From an uncultured Pseudomonadota bacterium (GTDB lineage Bacteria > Myxococcota_A > UBA796 > CAJQPC01), in assembly GCA_913060515.1 (NCBI GenBank), contig CAJXRZ010000011.1, positions 40,329-104,328 of the forward strand: a stretch of 64,000 nucleotides of DNA. The letters are read 5' to 3'. Position 1 is the stretch's first letter; each line of letters begins with the position of its first letter. The position numbers were made by a program, and so were the translations under genes. Positions 35,830 to 54,339 of the stretch are shown piece after piece. The notes under the pieces are model-generated. The model was given only the letters and a program-made list of their open reading frames with translations, did not search any database and was not told the DNA's origin.

Positions 35830-36113
35830 CAGCGACGCCCCTTGGACTTCTTGTCCGCGGTGTGGCCGTAGTAAGTACGGGTAGGCGCGAACTCGCCCAA
35901 CTTGTGGCCAACCATGTTCTCTGTCACGTAGACAGGAATGAACTTGCGACCGTTGTGAACTGCGAAAGTCAGACCGATGAAGTCAGGAAGAATCGTGGAG
36001 CGTCGGCTCCAAGTCTTCACGACCGGACTGTTCTGACCACTCTCGCGCGCCTTTGCAACGCGCTTGAAAAGATGCGGGTCAACGAAGGGACCCTTCTTAA
36101 TGGAACGTGCCAT
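35829..36113 (-). CDS. rpsS: Ribosomal protein uS19
   Basis: The 94-residue product has [67 protein letters not shown], the standard S19 of the 30S head. It lies 9 bases after rplB. Confidence 0.97.
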   Translation of the reverse strand: MARSIKKGPFVDPHLFKRVAKARESGQNSPVVKTWSRRSTILPDFIGLTFAVHNGRKFIPVYVTENMVGHKLGEFAPTRTYYGHTADKKSKGRR

Positions 36114-36122
36114 TTTGGCTCC

Positions 36123-36947
36123 CTACTTGCGCCGCTTGACGATGAAGCGACTGCTAGGCTTCTTCTTGCTACGAGTCTTGCGACCCTTGGTCGGCTTGCC
36201 CCAAGGGGTAACCGGGTGACGACCACCAGTGGTCCTTCCCTCACCACCACCATGAGGGTGATCGATGGGGTTCATGGCAGAGCCACGAACCTTGGGGCGA
36301 CGACCCAACCAGCGACTACGTCCGGCCTTGCCGATGCGCTGGTTTTCGTGCTCCAAGTTGCCAACCTGACCAATAGTGGCCTGGCAGTTGCGGTGAACCT
36401 GGCGGAGCTCGCTACTTGGCATACGCAAGAGGACATAGTTGCCCTCCTTCGCCATTACCTGAGCGTAGGTACCAGCCGAGCGACACATCTGACCGCCGCG
36501 GCCAATCATCAGCTCGATGTTGTGAACCCAAGTACCAAGAGGTACAGCGTGCAATTGCATGCTGTTGCCTGGCTTGATGTCAGCCTCGTTGCTGGAAACA
36601 ATGGTGTCTCCAACATTGAGGTTGTGTGGGTGCAGAACGTACCGCTTCTCGCCGTCAGCAAAGTGAATCAGAGCGATCCGAGCGGAACGGTTGGGGTCGT
36701 ACTCGACCGCAGCAACCTTTCCAGGAACGTCCCATTTGTCACGCTTGAAGTCGATGATGCGGTAGCGACGCTTGTGTCCGCCACCGCGGCGACGGACGGT
36801 AATACGTCCACGATTGTTCCGACCGCCGGAGCTCTTCATCGGAGCCAGCAAAGAACGCTCAGGACTCTTCTTGCTAACGCCAGCGAAATCGCTGACGCTC
36901 ATGAAGCGTCGGCCGGCGCTGGTCGGTTTAAACTTACGGATGCCCAT
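36123..36947 (-). CDS. rplB: Ribosomal protein uL2
   Basis: The 274-residue product begins [17 protein letters not shown]. It contains [29 protein letters not shown], and near the end [14 protein letters not shown] with the His implicated in peptidyl-transferase function. The start is chosen from the family N-terminus; an open extension upstream overlaps rplW. It is the third gene after rplD and rplW. Confidence 0.97.
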   Translation of the reverse strand: MGIRKFKPTSAGRRFMSVSDFAGVSKKSPERSLLAPMKSSGGRNNRGRITVRRRGGGHKRRYRIIDFKRDKWDVPGKVAAVEYDPNRSARIALIHFADGEKRYVLHPHNLNVGDTIVSSNEADIKPGNSMQLHAVPLGTWVHNIELMIGRGGQMCRSAGTYAQVMAKEGNYVLLRMPSSELRQVHRNCQATIGQVGNLEHENQRIGKAGRSRWLGRRPKVRGSAMNPIDHPHGGGEGRTTGGRHPVTPWGKPTKGRKTRSKKKPSSRFIVKRRK

Positions 36948-36957
36948 GGTGGTCCCC

Positions 36958-37254
36958 TCAGGCCTCGCCGGTGTCGGCGTAGAAGTTGATGCTGTCGCCG
37001 TCACGCAGAGTCACGTAGGCCTTCTTCCAATTGGAACGGCGCCCCATGTGACGTCCGAAACGCTTCACCTTGCCGCGAACAATCAATGTACGAACATTGC
37101 TGACGCGGACACCGAAGAAGCTTTCGACAGCGTCTTTGATCTGATGCTTGTTTGCCTTGACGCCAACCTTGAAGACATAGGTGTTGTCTTCAGCTGCGTA
37201 GGCAGACTTCTCAGTCACGACAGGAGCGAGAAGGATGTCGTGTAGCTGGTCCAT
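36958..37254 (-). CDS. rplW: Ribosomal protein uL23
   Basis: The 98-residue product sits at the tunnel exit and docks trigger factor and SRP. Motifs are [49 protein letters not shown]. Its ATG directly follows the rplD stop with no spacing. Confidence 0.97.
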   Translation of the reverse strand: MDQLHDILLAPVVTEKSAYAAEDNTYVFKVGVKANKHQIKDAVESFFGVRVSNVRTLIVRGKVKRFGRHMGRRSNWKKAYVTLRDGDSINFYADTGEA

Positions 37255-37878
37255 TCAGGCCCCCAGACGGGATGCGATGCCCGCGACAGCAGCCTTGGTA
37301 GCAGCGACATTCTGATGCTTCAGAATGTCGTACACGTTCAGGCCATCAACAGGGATGACCGTCACACCAGGGATGTTCCGCGCGGACTTGATGACGTTCT
37401 CGTCCTTATCGGAGAGAATCAGAAGCAAGTCGCCAAACTCAAAGCTGCTCATGACCGACTTGAAAGCCTTGGTCTTGATCTCGCTGAGTTCAAAAGCGTC
37501 AAAAACGGTGAACTTGGACTCTTCAACCCGCCGGGAAAGAGCACTGCGCATCGCTGCGCGGCGAACCTTCTTGGGCACCTTGTGCCCGTGGTCCCGAGTG
37601 GTAGGCCCATGGACGATTCCGCCTCCACGCATTTGCGCGGCGCGGGTCGTACCCTGGCGTGCACGGCCGGTACCCTTCTGCTTGAAGGGCTTCCGACCAC
37701 CACCCGAAACCTCGGAGCGGCTCTTGACCTTGTGGTTACCCGAACGACGAGCAGCCATCTGCTGCCGGACCACCGTGTAAAACAGGTGCTCCTTGACCTC
37801 GGCGCCGAAGACCGAGTCGTCGAGCTCCAGGGAGCCGACGGACTCGTGTGCGGTGTTGTAGATTTCTACGGTAGGCAT
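37255..37878 (-). CDS. rplD: Ribosomal protein uL4
   Basis: The 207-residue product has the tunnel loop (KSRSEVSGGGRKPFKQKGTGRARQG, RGGGIVHGPTTRDH) and VEESKFTVFDAF. In E. coli L4 also represses the S10 operon. It follows rpsJ after only 37 bases. rplC, which normally lies between them, is missing. Confidence 0.97.
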   Translation of the reverse strand: MPTVEIYNTAHESVGSLELDDSVFGAEVKEHLFYTVVRQQMAARRSGNHKVKSRSEVSGGGRKPFKQKGTGRARQGTTRAAQMRGGGIVHGPTTRDHGHKVPKKVRRAAMRSALSRRVEESKFTVFDAFELSEIKTKAFKSVMSSFEFGDLLLILSDKDENVIKSARNIPGVTVIPVDGLNVYDILKHQNVAATKAAVAGIASRLGA

Positions 37879-37915
37879 GCGTAATGCTCCTGTAGTCCTG
37901 ATGGCCGTTGGCCTC

Positions 37916-38230
37916 TCAGGAAAGCTTGATCTCGACGTGAACGCCTGCGGACAAGTCGAGCTTCATGAGAGCATCAACTGTCTGCTGGGTAGGCTCCAGA
38001 ATGTCGAGGAGGCGGTGGTGGGTCCGGCGCTCGAACTGCTCACGAGACTTCTTGTCTACGTGAGGTCCGCGCAGGACGGTCCATCGCGAAATGGTCGTTG
38101 GCAACGGGAATGGACCCCGAATGCTAACGCCAGTGCGCTTGGCCGCCTCAACGATCTCATTGGCGCTTCTGTCGAGCAGCTTGTGATCGTAGGCCTTGAG
38201 CCGGATTCTGATCTTGTTGGTCTGGGCCAT
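37916..38230 (-). CDS. rpsJ: Ribosomal protein uS10 (NusE)
   Basis: The 104-residue product has [67 protein letters not shown], the classical S10/NusE. It binds NusB and NusG in antitermination as well as the 30S subunit. The start [10 protein letters not shown] is family-standard. The 221 bases between it and fusA carry no gene. Confidence 0.97.
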   Translation of the reverse strand: MAQTNKIRIRLKAYDHKLLDRSANEIVEAAKRTGVSIRGPFPLPTTISRWTVLRGPHVDKKSREQFERRTHHRLLDILEPTQQTVDALMKLDLSAGVHVEIKLS

Positions 38231-38291
38231 CGGATTGCTCCAAAGGTGGGAAGGATACTCACCCCACAGCGCACCCACAGGATGCATTGGG

Positions 38292-38309
38292 CCCCGCGGC
38301 AGTGCGGGG
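38292..38309 (-). promoter_or_regulatory. GC hairpin in the fusA-rpsJ intergenic region
   Basis: A 6-bp all-GC stem (38292-38297 with 38304-38309) with a 6-base loop lies in the 221-base spacer that would be the S10 leader. It could take part in L4-type autoregulation or termination. I could not pick a convincing promoter in this spacer. Confidence 0.3.
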
Positions 38310-38451
38310 GGCGAGTGCCTCTCGTACCGTTGGTGAGGTAGCCGTTCGGCGTACCCGAGAGACGGAACCCCCGCCGTTTAGCGCACTGGGTCGAAGTGGT
38401 CCAGTTCATTGTGCCGAAAAGGATCCGGACCTGGGCCTTGAACGCGGTGCA

Positions 38452-40536
38452 TCAAGCTGGACCAGTTTCAGGCTTTCGGAGTGATTCAACGACCTGCTGA
38501 GCTGCCGGTGCGTAGCGGCGAAGCTTGGTTCCGTACGTGGCTCGCCCCTGAGTCTGAGAACGGAGTCGCGTTGCGTACCCAAACATCTCGGCAAGCGGGA
38601 CCTCGGCGACAACTCTTTCCTCACCTGGCGTTGCATCGACCTGTTCGATGAACCCACGCCGGCTGCTGATGTCTCCAAGAACCTGCCCAAGGAACTCACT
38701 CGGTGAGCGAACCTGGAGTTCAACGCGAGGTTCAAGGAGCACAGGACTGGACTCCATGAGTGCTCGCCTCATGGCCGTCCGGCCCGCCGCCCTAAAGACG
38801 CCCTCGCTGGCATCTACCTCCCGGTAGTCAACACTCTGCAGTTCCACCTGCAGGTCTGAAACCGGCATCCCAACAAGAGGTCCCGCCCCGATGACTTCTT
38901 CGATGCCGCTCCATATCGCAAGTCGAATGGAGGCTGGAATGGCATCGCGAGACACCATGTCGAGCCTCTCGTCCCCCTTGCTGGGCCGGACACATACATC
39001 GACGCGTCCGTACTGGCCTCGACCATTCACGACGCGCTGCTGTGTGCAGGTGCCGAGACCTGCCCGCGTCGGGGCCTCTTTGTACGCGACCTGAGGCCTC
39101 CCGAACTCTGCTTCAACCCCGTAGTCGCGCTGGAGACGGTCTTGGGCAATTTCGAGGTGTAGCTCCCCCATGCCATGCAAGAGCAAGTCCCCTGTCGTCT
39201 CATCCTTACGCAGGCGCAGCGATGGGTCCTCCGAGACCAGTGCTGCTAGGCTCTCTCCCAGCCTCGGTGCTGTCTCAGTGTTCAAGGAACGCACGGCCAG
39301 GTAGATGACCGGCTCAGGAACATGGATGGACTCCAAGACCAGTGAGGACCCAGGACCGCAGAGCGTGTCTCCAGTCAGAACCCCGTCCAATCCCTCGACG
39401 CCGAAGATTGCCCCGACGGACACCCCGGGAACCCGCTCCGCCTCGTTGGCGAAGAGTTGTACCAAACGGCTCAATCTATGCCGCTCACCTGTGCGAGTGT
39501 TCTGCACGAGGTCGCCAGCCGTCAGCCTCCCCGCATAGACGCGCAACCAGCTTGTCTTGCCCATTCCTGGGTCATTCATCTGCTTGAAGGCGAGGGCGAC
39601 AAAGGGCGACTCCTCGTCTCTCGGGACCACCTGCCTGTTCCCATCGGTGTCCTGCCCTTCAAGAGGTCCTTGCTCAATCGGGGATGGCAGAAGCGTTGTA
39701 ATGGCGTCTAAGAGAGGAACGGTCGCGTAGTTCCGAAAGGCCGATCCGCAGAACACCGGGACCAGTCCGCGCTCCTTGACTGCTTCACGAGCAGCCTTCC
39801 ATAGAACCTCCGAGCTGAGCTCTCCTCCCTCTAGGAAGGAGCTGAGCAACTCTTCGTCCTGAACTAGGGCGTCAAGCAGCAACTCCCGAGCGAACTCCAC
39901 CTCGTCACTTAGGTTCTCCCCCATTTCCATGGAGACCAACTCGAGGGGCTCAGCGCCAAAGCGGAATGCTTCAAGCCCGATGAGATCTACGATGCCGACA
40001 AACTCATCGTCTTCAACAATCGGCAGCTGGAAGGGAACCGCGTCTGCGCCAAGTCGCGTCTGAATCTCCTCAACGCAGCGCTCAAAGTCCGCACCGACTC
40101 TGTCCATCTTGTTGACGAACGCGATTCTTGGCACCCCGTACCGGTCCGCCTGACGCCAGACCGTCTCTGACTGGGACTGGACCCCCTCGGTTGCGGAGAA
40201 GACGGCCACTGCCCCATCTAGCACCCGAAGGCATCGCTCAACCTCGACCGTGAAGTCTACGTGCCCGGGTGTGTCCACCAAGTTGATGCGGTGGTCTCGC
40301 CAGTCCACGACCGTCGAGGCCGCGGTGATGGTGATTCCCCTCTCCTGCTCTTGGGCCATCCAGTCCATCACGGTCGTCCCATCGTCTACGTCGCCCATGC
40401 GACGCAACGCACCCGAGCAGTACAGGATGCGTTCAGACAACGTGGTCTTCCCGGCGTCAATGTGCGCCAGGATTCCGATGTTTCGGACTTTGTACGGCGG
40501 AATCGCCACTGATTGCTCCAGAGCAGAACAAGACAC
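38452..40536 (-). CDS. fusA: Elongation factor G (divergent)
   Basis: The 694-residue GTPase drives ribosomal translocation. The G domain is intact: AHIDAGKTT (24-32), switch [17 protein letters not shown] (88-92), NKMD (142-145) and CGSAF (263-267). Domains II, III and V align throughout ([21 protein letters not shown]-like [14 protein letters not shown]). Domain IV is unusual. The normal IPGEYIPAV region is IPASIRLAI, and the tip sequence HDVDSS is YREVDAS, replacing the important His by Arg572. In E. coli tufA follows fusA; here no tuf lies between fusA and rpsJ. Confidence 0.93.
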   Translation of the reverse strand: MSCSALEQSVAIPPYKVRNIGILAHIDAGKTTLSERILYCSGALRRMGDVDDGTTVMDWMAQEQERGITITAASTVVDWRDHRINLVDTPGHVDFTVEVERCLRVLDGAVAVFSATEGVQSQSETVWRQADRYGVPRIAFVNKMDRVGADFERCVEEIQTRLGADAVPFQLPIVEDDEFVGIVDLIGLEAFRFGAEPLELVSMEMGENLSDEVEFARELLLDALVQDEELLSSFLEGGELSSEVLWKAAREAVKERGLVPVFCGSAFRNYATVPLLDAITTLLPSPIEQGPLEGQDTDGNRQVVPRDEESPFVALAFKQMNDPGMGKTSWLRVYAGRLTAGDLVQNTRTGERHRLSRLVQLFANEAERVPGVSVGAIFGVEGLDGVLTGDTLCGPGSSLVLESIHVPEPVIYLAVRSLNTETAPRLGESLAALVSEDPSLRLRKDETTGDLLLHGMGELHLEIAQDRLQRDYGVEAEFGRPQVAYKEAPTRAGLGTCTQQRVVNGRGQYGRVDVCVRPSKGDERLDMVSRDAIPASIRLAIWSGIEEVIGAGPLVGMPVSDLQVELQSVDYREVDASEGVFRAAGRTAMRRALMESSPVLLEPRVELQVRSPSEFLGQVLGDISSRRGFIEQVDATPGEERVVAEVPLAEMFGYATRLRSQTQGRATYGTKLRRYAPAAQQVVESLRKPETGPA

Positions 40537-40572
40537 CCGAAGGTGCCTTGCTCTTGCTATCTCGTTTGGAGA

Positions 40573-41043
40573 CTACCAGCGGTAGTGCGAGAACGCCTTG
40601 TTGGCCTCAGCCATGCGATGGGTGTCTTCCTTCTTCTTCACGGCATTGCCGCGAGCGTGGGAAGCCTCCATCAATTCAGCAGCCAACTTGTCGGTCATAG
40701 AGCGACCACCACGCTGACGAGCATACTGAATGATCCAACGCATAGCGAGAGCCATGCGTCGCTCGGGACGAACCTCGATCGGCACCTGATAGGTCGAACC
40801 ACCAACGCGGCGGGACTTAACTTCCACCACAGGCTCGACATTCTCGAGAGCCCGACGGAAGACCGTCAATGGATCTTCGCGGGTGCGGTCCAGAATAGTC
40901 TCGAAGGCGCCATAGACGATTCCTTCGGCTACGGACTTCTTTCCGTCCTTCATGAGGTTGTTCATGAACTTCGTTACCAGCACGTCCCCATACTTGGGAT
41001 CGGGCAGAACTTGGCGCTTGGGTACTTCGCGGCGGCGCGGCAT
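40573..41043 (-). CDS. rpsG: Ribosomal protein uS7
   Basis: The 156-residue product begins [36 protein letters not shown] and keeps [40 protein letters not shown]. It nucleates assembly of the 30S head and contacts the E-site tRNA. It lies between rpsL (8-base gap) and fusA (36-base gap), the usual str order. Confidence 0.97.
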   Translation of the reverse strand: MPRRREVPKRQVLPDPKYGDVLVTKFMNNLMKDGKKSVAEGIVYGAFETILDRTREDPLTVFRRALENVEPVVEVKSRRVGGSTYQVPIEVRPERRMALAMRWIIQYARQRGGRSMTDKLAAELMEASHARGNAVKKKEDTHRMAEANKAFSHYRW

Positions 41044-41051
41044 AGCGTTCT

Positions 41052-41426
41052 CTACTTCTTAGGGCGCTTAGCGCCGTACTTGGAGCGACCCTGACGACGT
41101 GCATTCACGCCTTGGGAGTCAAGGGTGCCGCGAACGACATGATAGCGAACACCAGGAAGGTCCTTCACTCGCCCACCACGGATCAAGACCGAGCTGTGCT
41201 CTTGAAGGTTGTGACCCTCACCACCGATGTACGAGGTGACCTCGATACCGTTGGTCAGGCGAACACGACAAACCTTACGGAGTGCAGAGTTCGGCTTCTT
41301 GGGGGTGGTCGTGTAGACGCGGGTGCAAACGCCGCGCTTCTGCGGGCAATTCTGAAGCGCGGGAGACTTTGACTTGCTCCGCAGCTTCTTGCGACCCTTC
41401 CGGACCAACTGGTTGATGGTAGGCAT
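41052..41426 (-). CDS. rpsL: Ribosomal protein uS12
   Basis: The 124-residue product begins [25 protein letters not shown]. It has the decoding-site loops [15 protein letters not shown] and [20 protein letters not shown]. The Lys residues linked to streptomycin sensitivity are present. It is first in the str part, behind its own promoter-like sequence after rpoC. Confidence 0.97.
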   Translation of the reverse strand: MPTINQLVRKGRKKLRSKSKSPALQNCPQKRGVCTRVYTTTPKKPNSALRKVCRVRLTNGIEVTSYIGGEGHNLQEHSSVLIRGGRVKDLPGVRYHVVRGTLDSQGVNARRQGRSKYGAKRPKK

Positions 41427-41530
41427 TCCTGAACCTCGAACTGTGGGTGACACTGGCCTAAGCCGTCGTGACATGCCCCAGCGGAAAAATGGCGACCGAA
41501 CCCGGGGAGGGTTCAGCAGAGCCCCGCCGC

Positions 41531-41558
41531 TTTAATCGACGGGACCGTGACAGTCAAA
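41531..41558 (-). promoter_or_regulatory. Candidate promoter of the str operon (rpsL)
   Basis: On the minus strand TTGACT (41558-41553) and TTAAAG (41536-41531) are separated by 16 bases. They lie about 105 bases before the rpsL ATG and just after the hairpin following rpoC. Confidence 0.5.
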
Positions 41559-41564
41559 CACGAG

Positions 41565-41586
41565 AGCCCCTTGGGATCGGGGCTCC
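41565..41586 (-). terminator. Hairpin after rpoC (weak terminator)
   Basis: A perfect 7-bp stem (41580-41586 with 41565-41571) with an 8-base loop lies 8 bases past the rpoC stop. The following bases read TCGTGTTTGAC, only a loose T-run, so termination may be partial. Confidence 0.5.
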
Positions 41587-41593
41587 GGTGAAA

Positions 41594-46357
<4,764 letters not shown>

Positions 46358-46449
46358 TGCACACGCTCCTTCAAGGAGGGTGGCGACCTAAATGGCCGCC
46401 GGGACGAAAACTAAAAAAAGAGGGGAGGTCGGCACAACTCTACGAGGCA

Positions 46450-50622
<4,173 letters not shown>

Positions 50623-50852
50623 TGGGACCTCGGCAGGTTGCAGCTGCCCGGTTTTGCCGGGTCTGCAGCGAAGGGTTGGCCGCCGCGAGGTCTGTCCTGA
50701 ACGCGCAAAGGCGCTGCGCATCAGCCAAGCTGCACGCAACGCAACCAAGCGGACTATCGTCCAGGTACGAAGTGACCATCAAGCGGCGGTCTCGGGGAAT
50801 CCGGGTCAGGTGCCGGGCGGGCCGGCGGTGGAGCAGGAAGCTCCTAAATCAC

Positions 50853-50876
50853 AAAATTCGACCACAAGAAGTGGTC
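50853..50876 (-). terminator. Terminator-like hairpin between rplL and rpoB
   Basis: On the minus strand GACCAC/GTGGTC (50876-50871 with 50865-50860) closes a 5-base loop and is followed by GAATTTTG. The short stem suggests an attenuator that lets part of the transcription continue into rpoB. Confidence 0.55.
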
Positions 50877-50877
50877 A

Positions 50878-50925
50878 GGGGCGTCGGGACTTGCCACAGG
50901 CCTGTGAGACAAGCTCCGACACCCC
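50878..50925 (-). promoter_or_regulatory. Long imperfect hairpin between rplL and rpoB
   Basis: The ends 50878-50887 and 50916-50925 pair with one mismatch, and an inner CACAG/CTGTG hairpin lies at the centre. It would form a long double-stranded RNA resembling an RNase III processing site. Confidence 0.5.
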
Positions 50926-50932
50926 TTTGAGA

Positions 50933-51307
50933 TCACTTGATCTCGATCACAGCACCGACAGCTTCAAGCTTGCCCTTGAGCTCTTCGGCAGCAGCCTTGT
51001 CCACAGCTTCCTTGATGGCAGCTGGAGCAGACTCAACCAAGCCCTTGGCATCCTTGAGACCGAGGCCGGTAGCCTCGCGAACAGCCTTGATCACTTTGAT
51101 CTTGTTGGGGCCGAATTCCTTGAGAATGACATCAAACTCGGTCTTCTCCTCAACGGCCTCAGCAGGGCCAGCAACAACAGCACCCATCATCACGGGAGCG
51201 TTTGCTTCGACACCGAGCTCGTCCTCCAGGATGGTGATGAGAGCCTTCACTTCGGAGAGCTTCAGGTTCTTGATGTAGTCAACGACGTCAGTCTGAGTGG
51301 CAGACAT
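50933..51307 (-). CDS. rplL: Ribosomal protein bL12 (L7/L12)
   Basis: The 124-residue product has the N-terminal dimerisation domain ([21 protein letters not shown]) and an Ala/Gly/Pro hinge. The C-terminal factor-binding domain has [41 protein letters not shown]. It forms the stalk with L10. GAGGAA lies upstream of the chosen ATG. Confidence 0.97.
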   Translation of the reverse strand: MSATQTDVVDYIKNLKLSEVKALITILEDELGVEANAPVMMGAVVAGPAEAVEEKTEFDVILKEFGPNKIKVIKAVREATGLGLKDAKGLVESAPAAIKEAVDKAAAEELKGKLEAVGAVIEIK

Positions 51308-51358
51308 GGTGGGTTCCTCTCGAATCAAAAAATGGGGGTAGAGAAAAGACTCAAGCGT

Positions 51359-51892
51359 CTATTCGCCGACTTCTTCGTCGGCAAGCTTGGTCTCGTAGTT
51401 CTTGAGCAGGTAGAGCAGGTCGCGTGCGGGGGCTTGAAGAACTCCAAGCACCTGACGAGGCCCCTCTTGAAGGGTGCGGAGCAGCATGACGAGCAGCTCT
51501 TCGCGGCTCGGCAAGCTTGCGACAGCCTTGACCCCTGCGGGATCAAGAATGTCTCCATCGAAGAATCCGGCCTTGACCTGAATCTTCCCCTTCGCATCCA
51601 TGTGCTGCTTGACCGACTTGGCCGCAGCGATAGCGTCTTCACCCGAGATGATGACAGCAGTCATCCCCTTGAAGTGATCGGCCAGGCCTTCCTTTCCGGT
51701 ACCTTCCAAAGCCTTGACGGCCAAGGTGTTCTTGACCACCTCGAAACGGAGCGAGTCCTTCTCGAGGTTGCGACGGAAGATGTTGACGTCGTTCGAAGTG
51801 ACGCCCCGGTAATCTGCGAGGACCACGAAGGGCGCCTCAGTCAGACGAGCCTGGAAGTCCTCAATGAACTCACCCTTATCTGTGCGGTGCAT
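51359..51892 (-). CDS. rplJ: Ribosomal protein uL10
   Basis: The 177-residue product has FVVLADYRGVTSNDVNIFRRNLE, VVKNTLAVKALEGT and a C-terminal helix where L7/L12 dimers bind (RDLLYLLKNYETKLADEE). Only 9 bases separate it from rplA. The long L10 leader that mediates feedback in E. coli therefore has no room here, and control must act elsewhere. Confidence 0.96.
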   Translation of the reverse strand: MHRTDKGEFIEDFQARLTEAPFVVLADYRGVTSNDVNIFRRNLEKDSLRFEVVKNTLAVKALEGTGKEGLADHFKGMTAVIISGEDAIAAAKSVKQHMDAKGKIQVKAGFFDGDILDPAGVKAVASLPSREELLVMLLRTLQEGPRQVLGVLQAPARDLLYLLKNYETKLADEEVGE

Positions 51893-51901
51893 TGGGTACT
51901 C

Positions 51902-52615
51902 CTATCGGCCGGCAGCGCGGATCAAGTCCGCAGTGTCCACACGCACGCCAACACCCATGGTGCTCGAGACTGCCATGCCGCGGAGATAGGTCCCCTTGGC
52001 GCTTGCAGGCTTGAGCCGCATGAGCTCGCTAACGAGTGCAGTGATGTTGTCCTGGATCTGTTCTGCGGACATCGAAGCCTTGCCAACTGGGGCATGGATG
52101 ATGCCAGCCTTCTCGACGCGAAAGTCGATCCGGCCACCCTTGAGATCCGTGACCGCCTTGGCGACATGCTCGGGTGCGACGACGGTTCCAACCTTGGGGT
52201 TGGGCATCAAGCCGCGCGGTCCGAGCAGACGTCCAATGCGTCCCACCTTGCCCATCATGTCCCGAGTAGCGACGGCCTTATCAAAGTCCAGCCATCCTCC
52301 CTGAATCTTAGCGATGAGCTCGTCAGAGCCGACAAAGTCAGCTCCGGCTTCCTGTGCGGCCTTTGCCGCATCTCCTTGCGCAAAGACCAAGACGCGCACC
52401 GTCTTTCCGGTCCCGTGCGGTAGACCCGTTGCCCCACGAATCATCTGATCCGCGTGACGAGGGTTCACCCCGAGCCGAATAGCGACGTCCACCGTCTCGT
52501 CAAACCCGGCAGTTGCCGTGTCCTTCAAGATGGCTACGGCCTCTTCCAGGCTGTATTTGCGCGTGTTGTCGACTCGTTTCCGAGCCTCCAAATAGCGCTT
52601 GCTTACTTTTGCCAC
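51902..52615 (-). CDS. rplA: Ribosomal protein uL1
   Basis: The 237-residue product has VDVAIRLGVNPRHADQMIRGATGLPHGTGKTVRVLVFAQG, LGPRGLMPNPKVGTV and GRIDFRVEKAGIIHAPVGKASM, the L1 stalk protein. It also acts as a translational repressor of L11-L1 in many bacteria. It lies 90 bases after rplK. Confidence 0.97.
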   Translation of the reverse strand: MAKVSKRYLEARKRVDNTRKYSLEEAVAILKDTATAGFDETVDVAIRLGVNPRHADQMIRGATGLPHGTGKTVRVLVFAQGDAAKAAQEAGADFVGSDELIAKIQGGWLDFDKAVATRDMMGKVGRIGRLLGPRGLMPNPKVGTVVAPEHVAKAVTDLKGGRIDFRVEKAGIIHAPVGKASMSAEQIQDNITALVSELMRLKPASAKGTYLRGMAVSSTMGVGVRVDTADLIRAAGR

Positions 52616-52705
52616 ATTTGCCTCCGCTCCATACCCGGACCAAGGTCCAAGCTTTCAGTGGGGTTCATCCGGGCTGCGACTGCCCTCCCCCGCGCTGAAA
52701 TAGAG

Positions 52706-53137
52706 TCAGTCGGTGATTACAATTCCCATGGACCGAGCAGTACCCTCGATCGTCCGCATGGCCGCAGCGACGTTCGTGGTGTTCAGGTCTGGGAGCTTCA
52801 GAGTAGCGATCTCTTCAACTTGAGCGCGAGTCAAGGAGCCGACCTTGTTCTTGTTCGGCTCACCAGATCCCTTGTTCAAGCCAGCAGCCTTCAGTACCAG
52901 ACCCGCCGCAGGGGGGGTCTTGCAGACGAAGGTAAAGCTGCGATCAGAGTAGACGGTGATTTCAACTGGAATGACAAGCCCGTCACCGGCCTGAGCCTGG
53001 GTACGTGCGTTGAATTCCTTGCAGAACATGGGGATGTTCACGCCTGCCTGGCCGAGAGCCGGGCCGACGGGGGGCGAAGGATTGGCCTTGCCCGCCATGA
53101 TCTGCAGCTTGATCTGGTTTACGACCTTTTTGGCCAT
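52706..53137 (-). CDS. rplK: Ribosomal protein uL11
   Basis: The 143-residue product has [38 protein letters not shown] and the C-terminal RNA-binding domain ([36 protein letters not shown]). It forms the GTPase-associated centre. It lies 66 bases after nusG. Confidence 0.97.
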   Translation of the reverse strand: MAKKVVNQIKLQIMAGKANPSPPVGPALGQAGVNIPMFCKEFNARTQAQAGDGLVIPVEITVYSDRSFTFVCKTPPAAGLVLKAAGLNKGSGEPNKNKVGSLTRAQVEEIATLKLPDLNTTNVAAAMRTIEGTARSMGIVITD

Positions 53138-53203
53138 GGTGCGCTCCTCGGCATGCCGCGTTGCGGCAACCTGGGCTGTTTCCCGTATGGGAAAGGGTGA
53201 AAA

Positions 53204-53749
53204 CTAAGAGAGCTTCTCGACCTGAGTGAAGTCGAGCTCCACACTGGTCGGGCGGCCAAAGAGGTTGACCATGACGCGCAGCTTGCCGCGTGCCTGATTC
53301 ACTTCCTCGACGAGGCCATTCATGGTGGCAAAGGCGCCTTCCATGATTCGGACCTCCTCGTTCCGCTCGAAGTTCAACTTGGGCTTTGGCCGTGCCTCGC
53401 CCTCTTCGTCAAGCCCCATACGGCGGATGATGCGTTGCACATCAGCCTCGGGGACGGGAGGTGGCCGGCGGTTGTTCCCGCCGACAAAACCAGTGATCTT
53501 GGGGGTGTTGCGGACAACATGCCAAGTCTGGTTGTCCAACTCCATCTGCACCAACATGTAGCCAGGGAAGAACTTGCGGGTAACGTTCCGCTTCTGTCCA
53601 CCCTTGACCTCGACAACGTCTTCCTTGGGCACCAAGACGTCCCCGAAGCGATCATCAAGCCCAGCTTGGGTGATGCGCTCTTCAAGGGCCTTCTTGGCCT
53701 TGCCTTCGTAGCCTGAAAAGGCGTTTACAACGTACCAGGCCATCGCCAT
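53204..53749 (-). CDS. nusG: Transcription antitermination/elongation factor NusG
   Basis: The 181-residue product has an NGN domain (AWYVVNAFSGYEGKAKKALEER, RKFFPGYMLVQMELDNQTWHVVRNTPKITGFVGG). After a basic linker comes a KOW domain (GAFATMNGLVEEVNQARGKLRVMVNLFGRPTSVELDF). It binds RNA polymerase and links it to Rho or S10. GGAGG lies 9 bases before the chosen ATG; a second ATG two codons later is possible. Confidence 0.96.
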   Translation of the reverse strand: MAMAWYVVNAFSGYEGKAKKALEERITQAGLDDRFGDVLVPKEDVVEVKGGQKRNVTRKFFPGYMLVQMELDNQTWHVVRNTPKITGFVGGNNRRPPPVPEADVQRIIRRMGLDEEGEARPKPKLNFERNEEVRIMEGAFATMNGLVEEVNQARGKLRVMVNLFGRPTSVELDFTQVEKLS

Positions 53750-53789
53750 TGGTGAGGTCCTCCAGCGGCATAGAGCCGTGGGGTGGGGT

Positions 53790-54179
53790 TCAGCTAAGGC
53801 TGAACAGGAATTTCTCGGTGACCTGGGCCCAGACATAGTCGTAGATGGCCAGGGAGCCGGAGAAGACGATTGTGACCAAAACCACGACGATGGAGTTGTT
53901 GGTCGTCTCCTCTCGAGTTGGCCAGGTCACCTTTACGAGTTCACCGATGACTTCGTTGGTGTACTGAACCGCCCGTACATTCTTGAGAAGTACAAAAACG
54001 GTCAGCAAGGCCGATGCTGCGCCGATGAGCTTCGAGAGAGGCAAAACGCCGCCCAGGACAATCTCAACGCCAGCATCCAGATTCAACATGATTGCACCAG
54101 CTGCGGACGCCACTGCCCAACCAACGAGAAGCCCGATGGCGATGAACACGACGTAGATGTAGCGGGTGTATGCGGACAC
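53790..54179 (-). CDS. secE: Preprotein translocase subunit SecE
   Basis: The 129-residue product has three membrane helices, like E. coli SecE and unlike the single-helix form of many phyla. The conserved C-terminal part shows YTNEVIGELVKVTWPTREETTNNSIVVVLVTIVFSGSLAIYDY. It clamps SecY in the translocon. It lies between tuf and nusG, the common order. No tRNA-Trp gene is found in this gap. Confidence 0.95.
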   Translation of the reverse strand: MSAYTRYIYVVFIAIGLLVGWAVASAAGAIMLNLDAGVEIVLGGVLPLSKLIGAASALLTVFVLLKNVRAVQYTNEVIGELVKVTWPTREETTNNSIVVVLVTIVFSGSLAIYDYVWAQVTEKFLFSLS

Positions 54180-54273
54180 GTTGATTCCAGTTCGAACCCG
54201 AAGGGGCTCGTATGCCTACTGTTCAGCCGGGCCCCAGTAGCACCTGAGGTCTCGTTTGACAAGCGTAGACACG

Positions 54274-54335
54274 AAATCCCCGGGCACAAGGCCCGGGGAT
54301 TTCAGGGTTTGACTCCCCGAGAAACGGGGAGTCAA
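54274..54335 (-). terminator. Tandem hairpins after tuf
   Basis: Two perfect stems of 11 bp lie within 30 bases of the tuf stop: 54325-54335 with 54309-54319 (5-base loop), then 54292-54302 with 54274-54284 (7-base loop) ending in ATTTCG. The second fits a terminator best. The rest of the gap up to secE holds a weak TTGTCA/TACTGG promoter candidate. Confidence 0.7.
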
Positions 54336-54339
54336 GGGC

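Larger units (their letters stand above)
50623..50932 (-). other. rplL-rpoB intergenic region (310 bases)
   Basis: No gene is visible here. The rplL-proximal end holds a long imperfect hairpin and a terminator-like hairpin, listed separately. The rest is GC-rich leader ahead of rpoB. The equivalent region in E. coli contains an attenuator and an RNase III site that set the ratio of ribosomal protein to polymerase. Confidence 0.6.

Noticed and set aside
38056..38409. Minus-strand frame in the fusA-rpsJ gap, considered as a small gene or an rplC remnant
   Set aside because: It overlaps rpsJ in another frame, has no L3 motif and no ribosome binding site.
54256..54261. TTGACA on the plus strand after tuf, as a rightward promoter
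   Set aside because: No gene lies downstream on the plus strand for several kilobases and no -10 partner is convincing.
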